In this document: positions 10,227-20,767 of the stretch, one piece after another | Position numbering within the stretch: position 1 is the first letter of the stretch | How the letters are laid out: each line of letters starts with the position of its first letter | Assembly: GCA_903900805.1 (NCBI GenBank) | Contig: CAIUOP010000016.1 | Span: 35,041-99,040 of the forward strand | Source of the DNA: an uncultured beta proteobacterium | Lineage (GTDB): Bacteria > Pseudomonadota > Gammaproteobacteria > Burkholderiales > Burkholderiaceae | Reading direction: 5' to 3' | Length of the DNA stretch: 64,000 nucleotides | Made by a program: the position numbers and the translations under genes | The notes under the pieces: generated by a model | The model's input: the letters and a program-made list of their open reading frames with translations, nothing else | Databases searched by the model: none | What the model was told of the DNA's origin: nothing

Positions 10227-10292
10227 GAGTGAAGAAATTTAACGCTGTTGTGCGTTTGTTGTATTGAAGTAGAAATTTAAGGAAATAAATTT

Positions 10293-10904
10293 ATGATGGT
10301 GTTGTACTCGGGCACTAACTGCCCATTCTCGCAACGCTGCCGTCTGGTGCTTTTTGAAAAAGGCATGGATTTTGAAATCCGTGATGTTGACTTGTTCAAC
10401 AAACCAGAAGACATCTCGGTAATGAACCCTTACGGCCAAGTTCCCATCTTAGTGGAGCGCGATTTAATTCTGTATGAATCAAACATCATCAATGAGTACA
10501 TTGATGAACGTTTCCCTCATCCACAATTAATGCCGCCTGATCCTGTGGCTCGTGCGCGTGCGCGCCTTTTCTTGTTTAATTTCGAAAAAGAGTTGTTTGT
10601 ACACGTTGCGGCTTTGGAAAACGAAAAAGGCAAAGCTGCTGAAAAGCTTCACGAGAAAGCGCGTTTAGCAATTCGTGATCGCTTGACTCAGTTGGCACCA
10701 ATTTTTATCAAGAATAAGTACATGCTAGGCGATGAATTTTCTATGCTGGATGTAGCGATTGCGCCTTTGTTATGGCGTCTTGAGCACTACGGAATTGATC
10801 TTTCTCGTAATGCTGCAGCTCTTCTGAAATATGCTGAGCGTATCTTCAGTAGACCAGCCTATATCGAAGCTTTGACTCCTTCTGAAAAGGTAATGCGCCG
10901 CTAA
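10293..10904 (+). CDS. sspA: Stringent starvation protein A (GST-like)
   Basis: MMVLYSGTNCPFSQRCRLVLFEKGMDFEIRDVDLFNKPEDISVMNPYGQVPIL; position before sspB. Confidence 0.95.
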   Translation: MMVLYSGTNCPFSQRCRLVLFEKGMDFEIRDVDLFNKPEDISVMNPYGQVPILVERDLILYESNIINEYIDERFPHPQLMPPDPVARARARLFLFNFEKELFVHVAALENEKGKAAEKLHEKARLAIRDRLTQLAPIFIKNKYMLGDEFSMLDVAIAPLLWRLEHYGIDLSRNAAALLKYAERIFSRPAYIEALTPSEKVMRR

Positions 10905-10932
10905 GCTTCACTAGCGGTTCATTTCAGCGGGC

Positions 10933-11340
10933 ATGTCTGACGTTCCAAGTAATAAACCCTACCTAATCCGCGCTCTGCATCAGTGGTGTGCGGATTTTGG
11001 TTTTACGCCGTTTATAGCGGTCTTTGTGGACGCTAGGGTTGAAGTACCCATGGAGTTTGTAAAGAACGATGAGATTGTTTTAAATCTTTCCTTAGAGGCT
11101 TGTCATCAACTCCAGATGGAGAATGATTGGATTAGCTTTCAAGCGAGGTTTGGCGGCATTCCAAGGAAGATTATGGTTCCAGTCAGCCATGTTTTGGCTA
11201 TTTACGCTAGGGAGAATGGACAGGGCATGTCTTTTCCGTTTGATCCAAAGCAGGCTCGAGACTTGCATGTTGCAGACGCCTCGGATGGCTCCCCTGAGAA
11301 GCCGAAAACGGGTAGACCTTCCTTGAAGATTGTGAAATAA
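10933..11340 (+). CDS. sspB: ClpXP protease specificity-enhancing factor SspB
   Basis: SNKPYLIRALHQWCADFGFTPFIAVFVD; IVLNLS; acidic/basic C-terminal tail ending SLKIVK. Confidence 0.95.
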   Translation: MSDVPSNKPYLIRALHQWCADFGFTPFIAVFVDARVEVPMEFVKNDEIVLNLSLEACHQLQMENDWISFQARFGGIPRKIMVPVSHVLAIYARENGQGMSFPFDPKQARDLHVADASDGSPEKPKTGRPSLKIVK

Positions 11341-11357
11341 GTTAAAATATCAGCGTT

Positions 11358-11433
11358 GCCCCTTTAGCTCATCTGGTAGAGCAACTGATTTGTAATCAGT
11401 AGGTGGTCTGTTCGAGTCGGACAAGGGGCACCA
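11358..11433 (+). tRNA. tRNA-Thr (anticodon TGT)
   Basis: Cloverleaf gcccctt..aaggggc acceptor, anticodon stem/loop actga-ttTGTaa-tcagt, T-loop ttcgagt, encoded CCA. Confidence 0.95.
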
Positions 11434-11463
11434 TCAATTTCTCGGCATTTAATATTCCCCTAG

Positions 11464-12540
11464 ATGTCATATAAAAAAATCGGATTTGATGCAGGCTTGA
11501 TGTCTCTTAGAGGCACTCATATTGCAATATTCGATTACGCTCTTCAAAACCAAAAAATCCTAGGCAATGAATCGGTCATTTTTTATGATCGTCGCTCCGA
11601 GCAAATTCAACCCTCCGTTTTCCAGAAATTCCAAAGAGAATTTAGCCTTGTTCCATATGATCAATTTAGTGAGGTTCGGAATGCGTCTGCATTAGAGCGC
11701 ATTGATGCGATGTATCTTATTAAGTCGGGCGAGCGGGATGATTACTTTCTTCCAGGGGTCCCAAATTTGATACATGCGGTATTTCCACAGAAAATTCAAG
11801 AGATGCATGGCGATATATATGCATATGTATCTAAATGGTTAAGTGATGAATGTTCCAATGGAAAAATTCCTTACGTTCCGCACATGATTAATTTGCCTTT
11901 AGCTGGCGTTTCATTAAGGACTAGCTTGGGAATCCCTGAAGGCGTGAGCGTTTTTGGTTACTACGGTGGAAGTGATAGTTTTAACTTAGAATTTGTGAAG
12001 AATGTGATTGCTGAGATTGTGCATAAAAACTCACAGATCTATTTTCTTTTCATGAATATTGATCGCTTTATAGATCACCCGCAAGTCATTTTCATGCCGG
12101 GTAATCCAGACCCCATATTTAAATCAAGCTTTATTAATACCTGTGATGCAATGATTCATGCAAGGGGTATTGGTGAGAGCTTTGGCCTTGCCTGCGGTGA
12201 GTTTTCTATTCACAATAAGCCTGTGATTACTTATGCGCTTTCTCCGCAGCGAAACCACATTGAAGTCTTGGGCTCAAAAGCAATTTTATATAAAGGCCCT
12301 CATGAGCTGAAGCAAATTTTCTTGGACTTCGATAGGATTTGGCATCAGAATCAAGAGTGGGACTGCTATTCTGAAGAGTTTTCACCACCAGCAGTGATGA
12401 AAAAATTTGCATCTGTATTTTTGGATGAGAAAACCTTAAAACGAGCTGAAATTGAAATTAATGGCTTAGATAGGGTCGTAGTTCAAGGTAAACGCTTTAG
12501 GAAAAAGCTTCGTAGCCTATTACGAAAGTTGTACCTATAA
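11464..12540 (+). CDS. Glycosyltransferase-like protein (GT-B fold, group 1/4-like)
   Basis: 358-aa ORF; GIGESFGLACGEFSIHNKPVITY resembles the GT4 donor-binding E(x7)E region; RGTHIAIFDYA N-terminal segment. Confidence 0.6.
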   Translation: MSYKKIGFDAGLMSLRGTHIAIFDYALQNQKILGNESVIFYDRRSEQIQPSVFQKFQREFSLVPYDQFSEVRNASALERIDAMYLIKSGERDDYFLPGVPNLIHAVFPQKIQEMHGDIYAYVSKWLSDECSNGKIPYVPHMINLPLAGVSLRTSLGIPEGVSVFGYYGGSDSFNLEFVKNVIAEIVHKNSQIYFLFMNIDRFIDHPQVIFMPGNPDPIFKSSFINTCDAMIHARGIGESFGLACGEFSIHNKPVITYALSPQRNHIEVLGSKAILYKGPHELKQIFLDFDRIWHQNQEWDCYSEEFSPPAVMKKFASVFLDEKTLKRAEIEINGLDRVVVQGKRFRKKLRSLLRKLYL

Positions 12541-12550
12541 GATTGGCTTC

Positions 12551-13939
12551 TTAATCCAATAAAGAATTGTCTCGAGTTTCTGGTAGGTACATAAAAGCGA
12601 CGATCGCGCCGGCAGCTAAAAAAAGTGTTGGATACCAAAGGCCGGCGATATCACTATCCCATTTCTGATTTAACCAGGTAACAATGAGCGGTAAAAGTCC
12701 GCCTATCCAGCCTGCTGCAAGATTATGGGGAAGAGTTGCAGCGCTATTGCGAGTCTTGGCGGGGAAGAGTTCAGCTAGGAGGGCTGTTTGAGGGCCAATT
12801 ACCAAAGCAAGTACTAGAGATAAGCAAGTTAAAACTAGTCCAATCAAAATAAGTGAACTACTAGTTTGTGGTGACTGAAGATATTGCGCACTTAATACTT
12901 GAAGTATTTGAAATGCGGGATGAATGAAAATTGCGCCTAGCAAAAGACCACTGATCACAACTGGCTTGCGTCCAACTTTATCTGAAAGCCAGCCTGCAAA
13001 AAGTGTTAGTGGAAAAAGTACTAATGTTGCATAAATACTGAGTTGATCTACAGTTTCGGGCGATAGCTTGGCGGAAGTCTTTAAAAAAATTGCCGTGTAA
13101 ACCTGTACACAGAAAAATAGTACCGCCCCGCCTGCAGAGACGCAGAAGAAAAGCAAAAACATGCGCTTGCGTGTTTGTGGATCTCGAAAATTACTTAGTA
13201 ATGGGCGCTCAGTTTTTTTACCACTTTTACTAAGTTCCAAAAATACAGGCGTTTCTTCCAAAGCCATTCGTGCTTTAAATGCAATCATCAGAAGAAAAAT
13301 TGAAATCCAAAATGGAACCCTCCATCCCCATTCGACAAACTCTTCCGGGGAGAGGTAATTCCTGAGGAGCGCAATTTGCAAAGTGGAAAACAGGATTCCA
13401 AGCGGACCCATCAGTTGCAGAAAGCTAGTTTTTAGCCCCCTATATTCATTGCCGGCATGCTCGGTGAGGTATACGGCGCTGCCGCCAATTTCACCGCCTG
13501 CAGATAATCCCTGAAGTAGACGCAAGCTGACCAGTAGGATTGGCGCCCAGATTCCAACTTGGGCATAGGTAGGTAGGAAGCCTACGCTAAATGTTGCCAG
13601 GCCCATTAAGACAATAGTGATCATAAAGACGGGCTTACGACCAATGCGATCGCCCATAGAGCCAAATATAGCGGCGCCGATAGGGCGCACTACCATCCCA
13701 ACACCAAAAGTCGCTAGGCTTGCCAAGAGGCCTGTGTTTGGATCGCTGGAGGGAAAAAATAAAGGGGCAAAAACAACTGCCAAAGTGGCAAAAGTTAGAA
13801 AGTCATACCACTCCAAAAAGGTCCCAAAACAAGCAGCAGTTGCTATTTTTCGGTAGGAATGAGAGCCTTTAAATTTTTCTAAGTTATTGATTTTATTCAA
13901 TTTAGTTCTTTTTACAAAATATTTATTGCAAAGCAGCAA
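12551..13939 (-). CDS. MFS transporter, metabolite:H+ symporter (MHS) family
   Basis: FGTFLEWYDFLTFATLA, FGSMGDRIGRKPVFMITI, LQGLSAGGEIGGSAVYLTEH. Confidence 0.9.
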   Translation of the reverse strand: MLLCNKYFVKRTKLNKINNLEKFKGSHSYRKIATAACFGTFLEWYDFLTFATLAVVFAPLFFPSSDPNTGLLASLATFGVGMVVRPIGAAIFGSMGDRIGRKPVFMITIVLMGLATFSVGFLPTYAQVGIWAPILLVSLRLLQGLSAGGEIGGSAVYLTEHAGNEYRGLKTSFLQLMGPLGILFSTLQIALLRNYLSPEEFVEWGWRVPFWISIFLLMIAFKARMALEETPVFLELSKSGKKTERPLLSNFRDPQTRKRMFLLFFCVSAGGAVLFFCVQVYTAIFLKTSAKLSPETVDQLSIYATLVLFPLTLFAGWLSDKVGRKPVVISGLLLGAIFIHPAFQILQVLSAQYLQSPQTSSSLILIGLVLTCLSLVLALVIGPQTALLAELFPAKTRNSAATLPHNLAAGWIGGLLPLIVTWLNQKWDSDIAGLWYPTLFLAAGAIVAFMYLPETRDNSLLD

Positions 13940-14074
13940 AAAATTCTTGATTTGTCATATTCATTCAGTTACAGTTTTATGGTGCAGTGCAATATTTAGG
14001 GTATCTGAATTGTTCCGATTTCTAAATCTTTCACTCAATGAACTAGTTGTACCACTTAATTTATGGAGAAATAC

Positions 14075-14659
14075 ATGAACCAAGATCAAATTACCGCTAA
14101 ATTGTCCCAAATTAACAGCAAGGGCCTCGAAGCTTCATTTTCTTTGAGCGAAGCTGCGTTGGAAAATGCTCAGAAATTAGTTGAGTTGAACTACGCTGCT
14201 TCTAAAGATGCAATGGTAAATGCTCAAGATAGTATTCAGCAAGTGTTGACAGCGAAAGATCCAAAACAAGTTACTGAACTCTTGAGCGCAGAAACATTGC
14301 AAGCTGCTAGTACACAAGCTGTTGCTTATCAAAAGAAAGTAAGCAAAGTATTGCGTGATAGCAATAAAGAATTTGTAAACGTGGTTGACGCCAGCATTGA
14401 CCAGTTACAAGATGGTCTCCAAGACTGGATCAATACCGTTACCACTAACGCGCCTGCTGGCTCTGATGCTTTCTTATCTTCATTTAAGACTGTGTACGGA
14501 AGTACATTACAAGGTTTCGAGCAATTCCGCGCTGCTAGCAAAGAAGCTTTTGCAACAGCTGAAAAAACTGCTGATCAAGCGATCGATGCTCTTCAAGGTC
14601 AAATCGCTCAAGTTAAGAAAGCTGCTACACCTGCATCACGTGCACGCAAATCAGCTTAA
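14075..14659 (+). CDS. phaP: Phasin family protein (PHB granule-associated)
   Basis: MNQDQITAKLSQINSKGLEASFSLSEAALENAQKLVELNYAASKDAMVNAQ...; GGAG upstream of ATG at 14075; Ala/Lys-rich C-terminus. Confidence 0.85.
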   Translation: MNQDQITAKLSQINSKGLEASFSLSEAALENAQKLVELNYAASKDAMVNAQDSIQQVLTAKDPKQVTELLSAETLQAASTQAVAYQKKVSKVLRDSNKEFVNVVDASIDQLQDGLQDWINTVTTNAPAGSDAFLSSFKTVYGSTLQGFEQFRAASKEAFATAEKTADQAIDALQGQIAQVKKAATPASRARKSA

Positions 14660-14693
14660 TTAATAGATCTCAATAGAGAACTAGGTTTTAAAT

Positions 14694-14730
14694 AAAACCC
14701 TGCTTGGTACCAACTAAGCGGGGTTTTTTA
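14694..14730 (+). terminator. Rho-independent terminator after phasin
   Basis: AAAACCCTGCTT ... AAGCGGGGTTTTTT with one wobble; T-run. Confidence 0.9.
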
Positions 14731-14737
14731 TTGTCAC

Positions 14738-16012
14738 CTATTCAGAATCTGTGGAAGATTCGATCAATGGCGTAGATAGATTTTTGCTGGGTTTGATTCC
14801 AAGCTCACGCACTTTTTCGGCAGAGCGAATCAGGTTGCCTTTGCCAGACTTTAGTTTATTAAAGGCATCGTGGTAACTGGTTTGTGCTTGATCTAAACGT
14901 TGCCCAAGCTTCTCTAAGTCCTCTACAAACCCCACAAACTTATCGTATAGATTGCCACATTGTTTGGCAATCTCAAGGGCATTGTGGTTTTGCTGATCTT
15001 GCCTCCATAAATGTGCAACAGTTCGTAAGGTTGCCATCAAAGTACTTGGGCAAACCAAGACAATATTTTTGGCCAGGGCTTCTTGATAGAGATTTGGTGC
15101 GGTCTTAAGCGCCAACAAGAATGCTGGTTCAATCGGCACAAACATTAAGACAAAGTCGACGGAGCCGACTCCATATAAGGAGCTGTAATTCTTGCCAGAT
15201 AGACCCTGTATATGTTGGCGTAACGATTGGATATGGGCTACTAGCTCTTCTTCTGCAACAATCGGATCGGTCGTTTCAGCATGTCTTGCATAGGCTGTAA
15301 TTGATACTTTGCTATCTACCACTAGGCTTTTGCCTTCAGGTAGCTTAATTACAACGTCAGGCTGTAGACGTGATCCATCAGATTGAGTATGGCTATCCTG
15401 CACTAGATACTCTTCGCCCTTACGCAGACCAGAAGATTCTAGGATTGACTCCAAAACAAGCTCTCCCCAATTACCCTGGACTTTTGAATCGCCCTTAAGT
15501 GCTTGCGTTAAAGAACGTGTTTCATCAGACATTCTTAAATTGAGATTAGCCAAGCGCTCGATCTCACTTTTAAGGGCAAAGCGCTCGCGTGCTTCATTAC
15601 CATAAGAGGTGCTCACCTGTTCTTTAAACTCGGTGAGCTTAGTTTGGAGTGGTTTTAGTAGTGCATCTAAGCTGGCGGCATTTTGCTCTGTAAAACGCTT
15701 AGATTTATCTTCTAAAATTTCATTAGCTAAATTTTTGAATTGGTTTGTTAAAGCCTCTTTAGCTTCATTGAGAGACTCAATTCTTCCGAGACCTTGTTTG
15801 CGCTCAGAATCTAGCTCTGCCTCAAGACGTACGGCGTTCTGCAGTGCCTGATCCCGCTCGGCACGCAGATTAACTGTAAGGCTTGCTTCTATCTGACTTT
15901 GTTGTTCTGTGCGGGATAGAGTAGAGCGTAAGTTGATCGCGTAAACCAAAAGGCCTGCACATAAAGTAAAGGGCAGGCCAAATAGTAAAAGTGAGCTTAG
16001 ATCAAAAGTCAC
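14738..16012 (-). CDS. rmuC: DNA recombination protein RmuC homolog
   Basis: N-terminal TM, coiled coil, QGNWGELVLESILESSGLRKGEEY and LPEGKSLVVDSKVS core. Confidence 0.93.
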   Translation of the reverse strand: MTFDLSSLLLFGLPFTLCAGLLVYAINLRSTLSRTEQQSQIEASLTVNLRAERDQALQNAVRLEAELDSERKQGLGRIESLNEAKEALTNQFKNLANEILEDKSKRFTEQNAASLDALLKPLQTKLTEFKEQVSTSYGNEARERFALKSEIERLANLNLRMSDETRSLTQALKGDSKVQGNWGELVLESILESSGLRKGEEYLVQDSHTQSDGSRLQPDVVIKLPEGKSLVVDSKVSITAYARHAETTDPIVAEEELVAHIQSLRQHIQGLSGKNYSSLYGVGSVDFVLMFVPIEPAFLLALKTAPNLYQEALAKNIVLVCPSTLMATLRTVAHLWRQDQQNHNALEIAKQCGNLYDKFVGFVEDLEKLGQRLDQAQTSYHDAFNKLKSGKGNLIRSAEKVRELGIKPSKNLSTPLIESSTDSE

Positions 16013-16030
16013 AGAGCTAATGCTGAGTAA

Positions 16031-16339
16031 TTAAGCTTTAACTAACTTTTGTAACTCACCAGATTCGAACATTTCACTAATGATGTCTGAGCCACCAATG
16101 AACTCACCATTGATATAGAGCTGAGGAATGGTTGGCCAATTAGCAAATTCTTTGATGCCTTGACGAATCGCGGCATCTTCCAATACGTTAACGGTGTGGA
16201 GTGTTTCGACACCGCTTGCACGCAAAATATTGATAGCGTTACCAGAAAATCCGCATTGAGGAAACTGCGCAGTTCCTTTCATGAATAAAACAACAGGATG
16301 GCCAGTAACGATTTCTTTGATTTGAGCTTGTGTATCCAT
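16031..16339 (-). CDS. grxD: Monothiol glutaredoxin (Grx4 type)
   Basis: VVLFMKGTAQFPQCGFS active site, WPTIPQLYINGEFIGGSDI; ATG at 16339. Confidence 0.94.
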   Translation of the reverse strand: MDTQAQIKEIVTGHPVVLFMKGTAQFPQCGFSGNAINILRASGVETLHTVNVLEDAAIRQGIKEFANWPTIPQLYINGEFIGGSDIISEMFESGELQKLVKA

Positions 16340-16435
16340 AAATTCTTTCTTAACGAGCATTCATTTTGTAAAAAGAGCTTGTAATTCTCTTGGGTAGATT
16401 TTAAGACTTTATGCGAAAAAAGGTTATTTTTGGGA

Positions 16436-17290
16436 TTATCGACTTCCTGAGTTTCTACCAGATGCAACTCTGTGATGCCCTGCTAAATCTAGGTAGGTTT
16501 GAATATCGCTCAGACCACTGGTTTTCAGGAGATCAACGACTGCATCTGATTGATCAAAGCCATGCTCAATAGCTATTAAGCCATTTGGATTGAGGTGTAC
16601 TTTGGCACCATCGATAATAGCCTCTAGGCAGGTCAGCCCGCTAGCGTAATCGGTTAGGGCTGAGATAGGTTCAAAACGTAAATCATCTTGGCTTAAGTGT
16701 GAGTCCAAAATCGATATATAGGGTGGGTTGCTCAGAATGATGTCAAACTGGGCATCACTACTTAAAGCCTCATACCAGCTTCCTTGCATTAATTGCACAC
16801 GAGCTTCCAGCTTTAGAAGTTGGGCGTTAGTCTTTGCAATATCCAAAGCTTCAAATGATTGATCTGTAGCGGTCACTAATGCATGAGGACTCGCATTTGC
16901 AATCGCTAAGGCAATAGCTCCAGAACCAGTTCCCAAATCCAATACTTTTGCTGACCCAAGAAGCCGTACAATTTCTTGGAGGCCAATTTCAACCAAGAGC
17001 TCGGTTTCAGGACGCGGTATAAGTACGCCTGGTGCAACATATAACTCGATGTCATGAAAACCCCGTTTGCCAATGAGGTAAGCAATCGGCTCTCCAGCCA
17101 GTCTTTTAGATTGCAAGCTTTGCCATTGCAAGCTTGCTTCTGAGCTCAGTTTCATGTCATCGCGAGATAGAAGTGCGGAGCGGGGCAGTTGATAGTGCTT
17201 TTCCAGTACGTGAGCCATTAAGAGGCGAGCTTCGCTAGAAGGAAGCGGTGAGTCGCTCAATAAAGAGCGCAGACTTAATTCTTGACTCAT
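16436..17290 (-). CDS. prmC: Peptide chain release factor N5-glutamine methyltransferase
   Basis: VLDLGTGSGAIALAIA SAM motif, NPPYI motif; downstream of prfA. Confidence 0.95.
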   Translation of the reverse strand: MSQELSLRSLLSDSPLPSSEARLLMAHVLEKHYQLPRSALLSRDDMKLSSEASLQWQSLQSKRLAGEPIAYLIGKRGFHDIELYVAPGVLIPRPETELLVEIGLQEIVRLLGSAKVLDLGTGSGAIALAIANASPHALVTATDQSFEALDIAKTNAQLLKLEARVQLMQGSWYEALSSDAQFDIILSNPPYISILDSHLSQDDLRFEPISALTDYASGLTCLEAIIDGAKVHLNPNGLIAIEHGFDQSDAVVDLLKTSGLSDIQTYLDLAGHHRVASGRNSGSR

Positions 17291-17297
17291 AAGTGAT

Positions 17298-18377
17298 TTA
17301 GCTGTCGCCCAGTGCGGCGAGGAGTTCAGCTTGATGTTCAGAAGCTAATGCATTGCACAGATCATTAATATCACCATCCATCATCGCGTCGATTTTATAG
17401 AGCGTCAGATTGATGCGGTGATCAGTAATTCTTCCCTGCGGGAAGTTATAGGTACGAATACGATCGCTGCGATCACCAGAGCCAATCAGAGATTTTCTAG
17501 TTTGCGCTTCAAGCTGATGCTTTGCGCGTTCACGCGCATCCATAATGCGTGAAACGAGAACTTTCATTGCTTGCTCACGATTACGGTGTTGACTGCGATC
17601 ATCTTGGCATTCCACGACAGTGCCAGTTGGTAAGTGAGTAATACGGACTGCGGAGTCAGTCTTATTAATATGTTGACCGCCAGCACCAGAGGCGCGGAAG
17701 GTGTCAATTCGCAATTCAGCAGGATTAATTTTGACAGCCTCTAACTCATCTGCTTCTGGCATCACCGCTACAGTGCAGGCCGATGTATGAATGCGGCCCT
17801 GAGTTTCCGTTTGTGGAACACGTTGCACACGATGACCACCAGACTCGAATTTTAGGCGAGAGTACACGGCTTGACCAACTAAACGAAGTACAACCTCTTT
17901 GTAGCCACCTAAATCAGATTCAGCAGCACTGACTACTTCTACTTTCCAACCTTGCCGTTCTGCAAAGCGTGTATACATACGTAGTAAGTCTCCAGCAAAG
18001 AGCGCACTTTCATCACCACCAGTGCCTGCTCGTATTTCTAGGAAGACATTACGTTCATCGTTCTCGTCTTTTGGTAGCAAGAGCTTTTGTAGGGCTCCTG
18101 CAAGCTCTTCCATAGTAGCTAAAGCTTGCTTTTGTTCTTCATCGGCAAAATCCTTCATCTCTGGATCTTTACGCATCTCTTCAGCGGCTTGGGCATCTGC
18201 CTGTGCCTGCTTGTAAAGACCAAATTGTTCAACTACCGTAGCAATATCAGAATGTTCGCGCGTGAGTTTCCTATAAGCATCCATATCTTTGGTTGCTTCT
18301 TCGGAAGTTAAAAGGGAATTAAGTTCGGCTAAGCGTGTGTCTAGATGTTCTAGCTTAGCCCGCATGCTGGGCTTCAT
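17298..18377 (-). CDS. prfA: Peptide chain release factor 1
   Basis: GGQ motif in [36 protein letters not shown]. Confidence 0.97.
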   Translation of the reverse strand: MKPSMRAKLEHLDTRLAELNSLLTSEEATKDMDAYRKLTREHSDIATVVEQFGLYKQAQADAQAAEEMRKDPEMKDFADEEQKQALATMEELAGALQKLLLPKDENDERNVFLEIRAGTGGDESALFAGDLLRMYTRFAERQGWKVEVVSAAESDLGGYKEVVLRLVGQAVYSRLKFESGGHRVQRVPQTETQGRIHTSACTVAVMPEADELEAVKINPAELRIDTFRASGAGGQHINKTDSAVRITHLPTGTVVECQDDRSQHRNREQAMKVLVSRIMDARERAKHQLEAQTRKSLIGSGDRSDRIRTYNFPQGRITDHRINLTLYKIDAMMDGDINDLCNALASEHQAELLAALGDS

Positions 18378-19694
18378 CTAATGATCTTCTGGCTTAATGT
18401 GTGTGGCGAATAGTTTGGGTAAGAGCTTAATTAGGGCATCACGCTCAGCACCGTTGGAGTGTTGCAATGCATGCAGTGAGCCATGTAAGAATTTATTTGT
18501 TAGACCTTGAGCCATCGCATTCAGAACTTCTTGTGGATCATCGCCACGCATCAAGCGTTTCATAGCTCGCTCTAATTCAAGTTGTCTTAGACGCTCACCT
18601 TGCAATTGAATATCTTGAATGATCGGAACAGAGTTTCTCCCGTGCATCCAATGCATAAAGTTACCAACACGATCTTCAATAATGGCTTCAGCTTGACTGA
18701 CTGCAGCCTGGCGTAAACTAGCGCCAGTCTGAATCATGACTCCTAGGTCATCTACCGTATAAAGATATATATCTGCTAGCCGTGAGATTTCTGGCTCAAA
18801 GTCACGCGGAACTGCTAGATCAATCATCACTATCGGCTTATGGCGGCGTTGCTTGAGGGCGCTCTCCACCATACCTAAACCAATAATGGGCAGGGATGAG
18901 GCGGTGCTAGAGATAATAATGTCGAATTCATGAAGACGGCCGGGAAGCTCTGAGAGCTTTAGTGAATCGGCTTGCACATCTTGCGCAGAAATAGCATCAG
19001 CTAATTCTTGACCACGTTCAATGGTACGGTTGGCAATCACAACATTTTTGGGCTTACGGGCAACAAAGTGCGTGGCGCATAAACTAATCATGTCACCAGC
19101 GCCAATAAATAAAATACGTTGATCTGAGATTTTTTCAAAGATACGTTCGGCAAGGCGAACAGATGCAGCAGCCATCGAAATTGAATGTGCGCCAATTTCA
19201 GTGGAGCCACGTACTTCTTTAGCAACGGCAAATGTTTTCTGAAAAAGTTGATTAAGGTAGGTTCCCAACACACCCGCATCATTTGCAGTGCGAACTGCAT
19301 CTTTCATCTGCCCCAAAATCTGAGTCTCGCCAATCACCATAGAATCTAATCCGCAGGCAACTCTGAAGGCATGACGCACAGCATCAGATTGCGGCAGGGA
19401 ATAAATATGAGGGGCAAGATTACTAGGCGCTAGTTGTTGGGTTTTGGCAAGCCAATCAAAAGTAGCTTCGTGTAAGAGACCGGCAGCGCTGGCATCATTT
19501 GCTGCACAGTACACCTCGGTTCGGTTACAGGTTGATAAAATCGTTGCCTCGGGCAGCCCAGCCTGATTCGCGCCAAGCAAATGTTGGCGTAGATCATGCA
19601 AGGCCTCTTGAAGAAATTCAGGAGCGAAGGCGACCTTTTCCCGAATGGCGACCGGTGCTGTGTGATGATTGATGCCGAGTGTCAACAACTTCAT
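18378..19694 (-). CDS. hemA: Glutamyl-tRNA reductase
   Basis: [26 protein letters not shown]. Confidence 0.97.
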   Translation of the reverse strand: MKLLTLGINHHTAPVAIREKVAFAPEFLQEALHDLRQHLLGANQAGLPEATILSTCNRTEVYCAANDASAAGLLHEATFDWLAKTQQLAPSNLAPHIYSLPQSDAVRHAFRVACGLDSMVIGETQILGQMKDAVRTANDAGVLGTYLNQLFQKTFAVAKEVRGSTEIGAHSISMAAASVRLAERIFEKISDQRILFIGAGDMISLCATHFVARKPKNVVIANRTIERGQELADAISAQDVQADSLKLSELPGRLHEFDIIISSTASSLPIIGLGMVESALKQRRHKPIVMIDLAVPRDFEPEISRLADIYLYTVDDLGVMIQTGASLRQAAVSQAEAIIEDRVGNFMHWMHGRNSVPIIQDIQLQGERLRQLELERAMKRLMRGDDPQEVLNAMAQGLTNKFLHGSLHALQHSNGAERDALIKLLPKLFATHIKPEDH

Positions 19695-19695
19695 A

Positions 19696-19992
19696 ATGGT
19701 AATTATAGATTTGATGACACTATTAATGGGGGTATCAATGGGGTTTTTAGCTTTTCTGGTGATTGGGGGTATTTCTGGGGCTTCTGCCTGGATTTTTTAC
19801 CCTGGTCAAGCCAGTAGACCAAAGCTGGGAAAGCTTCTGCTAGCAGCGTTTCTTGGCTTTCTAGCCGCCCTTGCTAGTTCTTATCTTGGGCAATATTTGG
19901 GGCTCTTTCAGTCTGGACAGATGCTGGAGTGGCTGAGTGCTATTTTTGCCTCTTGCCTGGCAGCTTGTATTTTTACAGCTTTAGCTAAATAG
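19696..19992 (+). CDS. Small membrane protein, possibly GlsB/YeaQ/YmgE-like
   Basis: Several TM segments; start uncertain (ATG at 19696, 19714 or 19738); divergent from hemA. Confidence 0.5.
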   Translation: MVIIDLMTLLMGVSMGFLAFLVIGGISGASAWIFYPGQASRPKLGKLLLAAFLGFLAALASSYLGQYLGLFQSGQMLEWLSAIFASCLAACIFTALAK

Positions 19993-20737
19993 GTTTGTCT
20001 GGGGGTGTTTCACCCACCCAAACAATCTCTTCCTTATCAAGTTGTTTTAGCCATTGATTCGCTTTGGTGAAATGACCGCAACTTACTTTAGCCCCGGGTT
20101 CCAAAAAAGGCCTATCAGTTTTATAAACACCTAAGCCGGATGGATGTGAGGATTGCAGAATGAGCTGATCAATACCTGATTCAATTAAAGCCAGCTTAGA
20201 TTGTGCATGGCCACCCCAGAGCATCCAAACTAAATGAGGTCTCTGAAGAGCTAAACCTGAAATAAGCCGATCAATCAAACTTTTCCAACCTAGATTGGCA
20301 TGACTTCCTGCTTCACTTAATTTAACGCTTAGTGCTGTATTGAGGAGTAGCACTCCTTGTTCGGCCCAGGCGTGAAGGTCACCGTTGGGCAAATGATCAA
20401 ATCCCTCAAGAGCAAGTGCTTTGCTAATGTTACGTAGTGAGCTAGGAAATGCGCGTGAGTTGGTGGGGATATTGGCTGGAATTGAGAATGCTAAGCCTTG
20501 CGCAAGGTCTGGCGAGTGATAGGGATCCTGCCCCAAAATCACTACTTTGACAGATGCAACAGGGGTTAACTTTAGCGCTTTGAAAAAATTCTTTGACTCA
20601 GGCCGAATCATTTTTGGATCAACATCAAGTGCTGCTTGTAAATTACCCGCTAAATTTTTCCAATCGCTAGAATCAAAATAGTTACCTAGTAGGTCGCGCC
20701 AATCTTTTGGAATATCTTCTTTAGAAAAAGCGGGCAT
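19985..20737 (-). CDS. ung: Uracil-DNA glycosylase
   Basis: VVILGQDPYHSPDLAQGLAFS and HPSGLGVY motifs. Confidence 0.96.
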   Translation of the reverse strand: MPAFSKEDIPKDWRDLLGNYFDSSDWKNLAGNLQAALDVDPKMIRPESKNFFKALKLTPVASVKVVILGQDPYHSPDLAQGLAFSIPANIPTNSRAFPSSLRNISKALALEGFDHLPNGDLHAWAEQGVLLLNTALSVKLSEAGSHANLGWKSLIDRLISGLALQRPHLVWMLWGGHAQSKLALIESGIDQLILQSSHPSGLGVYKTDRPFLEPGAKVSCGHFTKANQWLKQLDKEEIVWVGETPPDKPI

Positions 20738-20767
20738 GTATTCGAGAGAGATATTGGTATTACAAAT

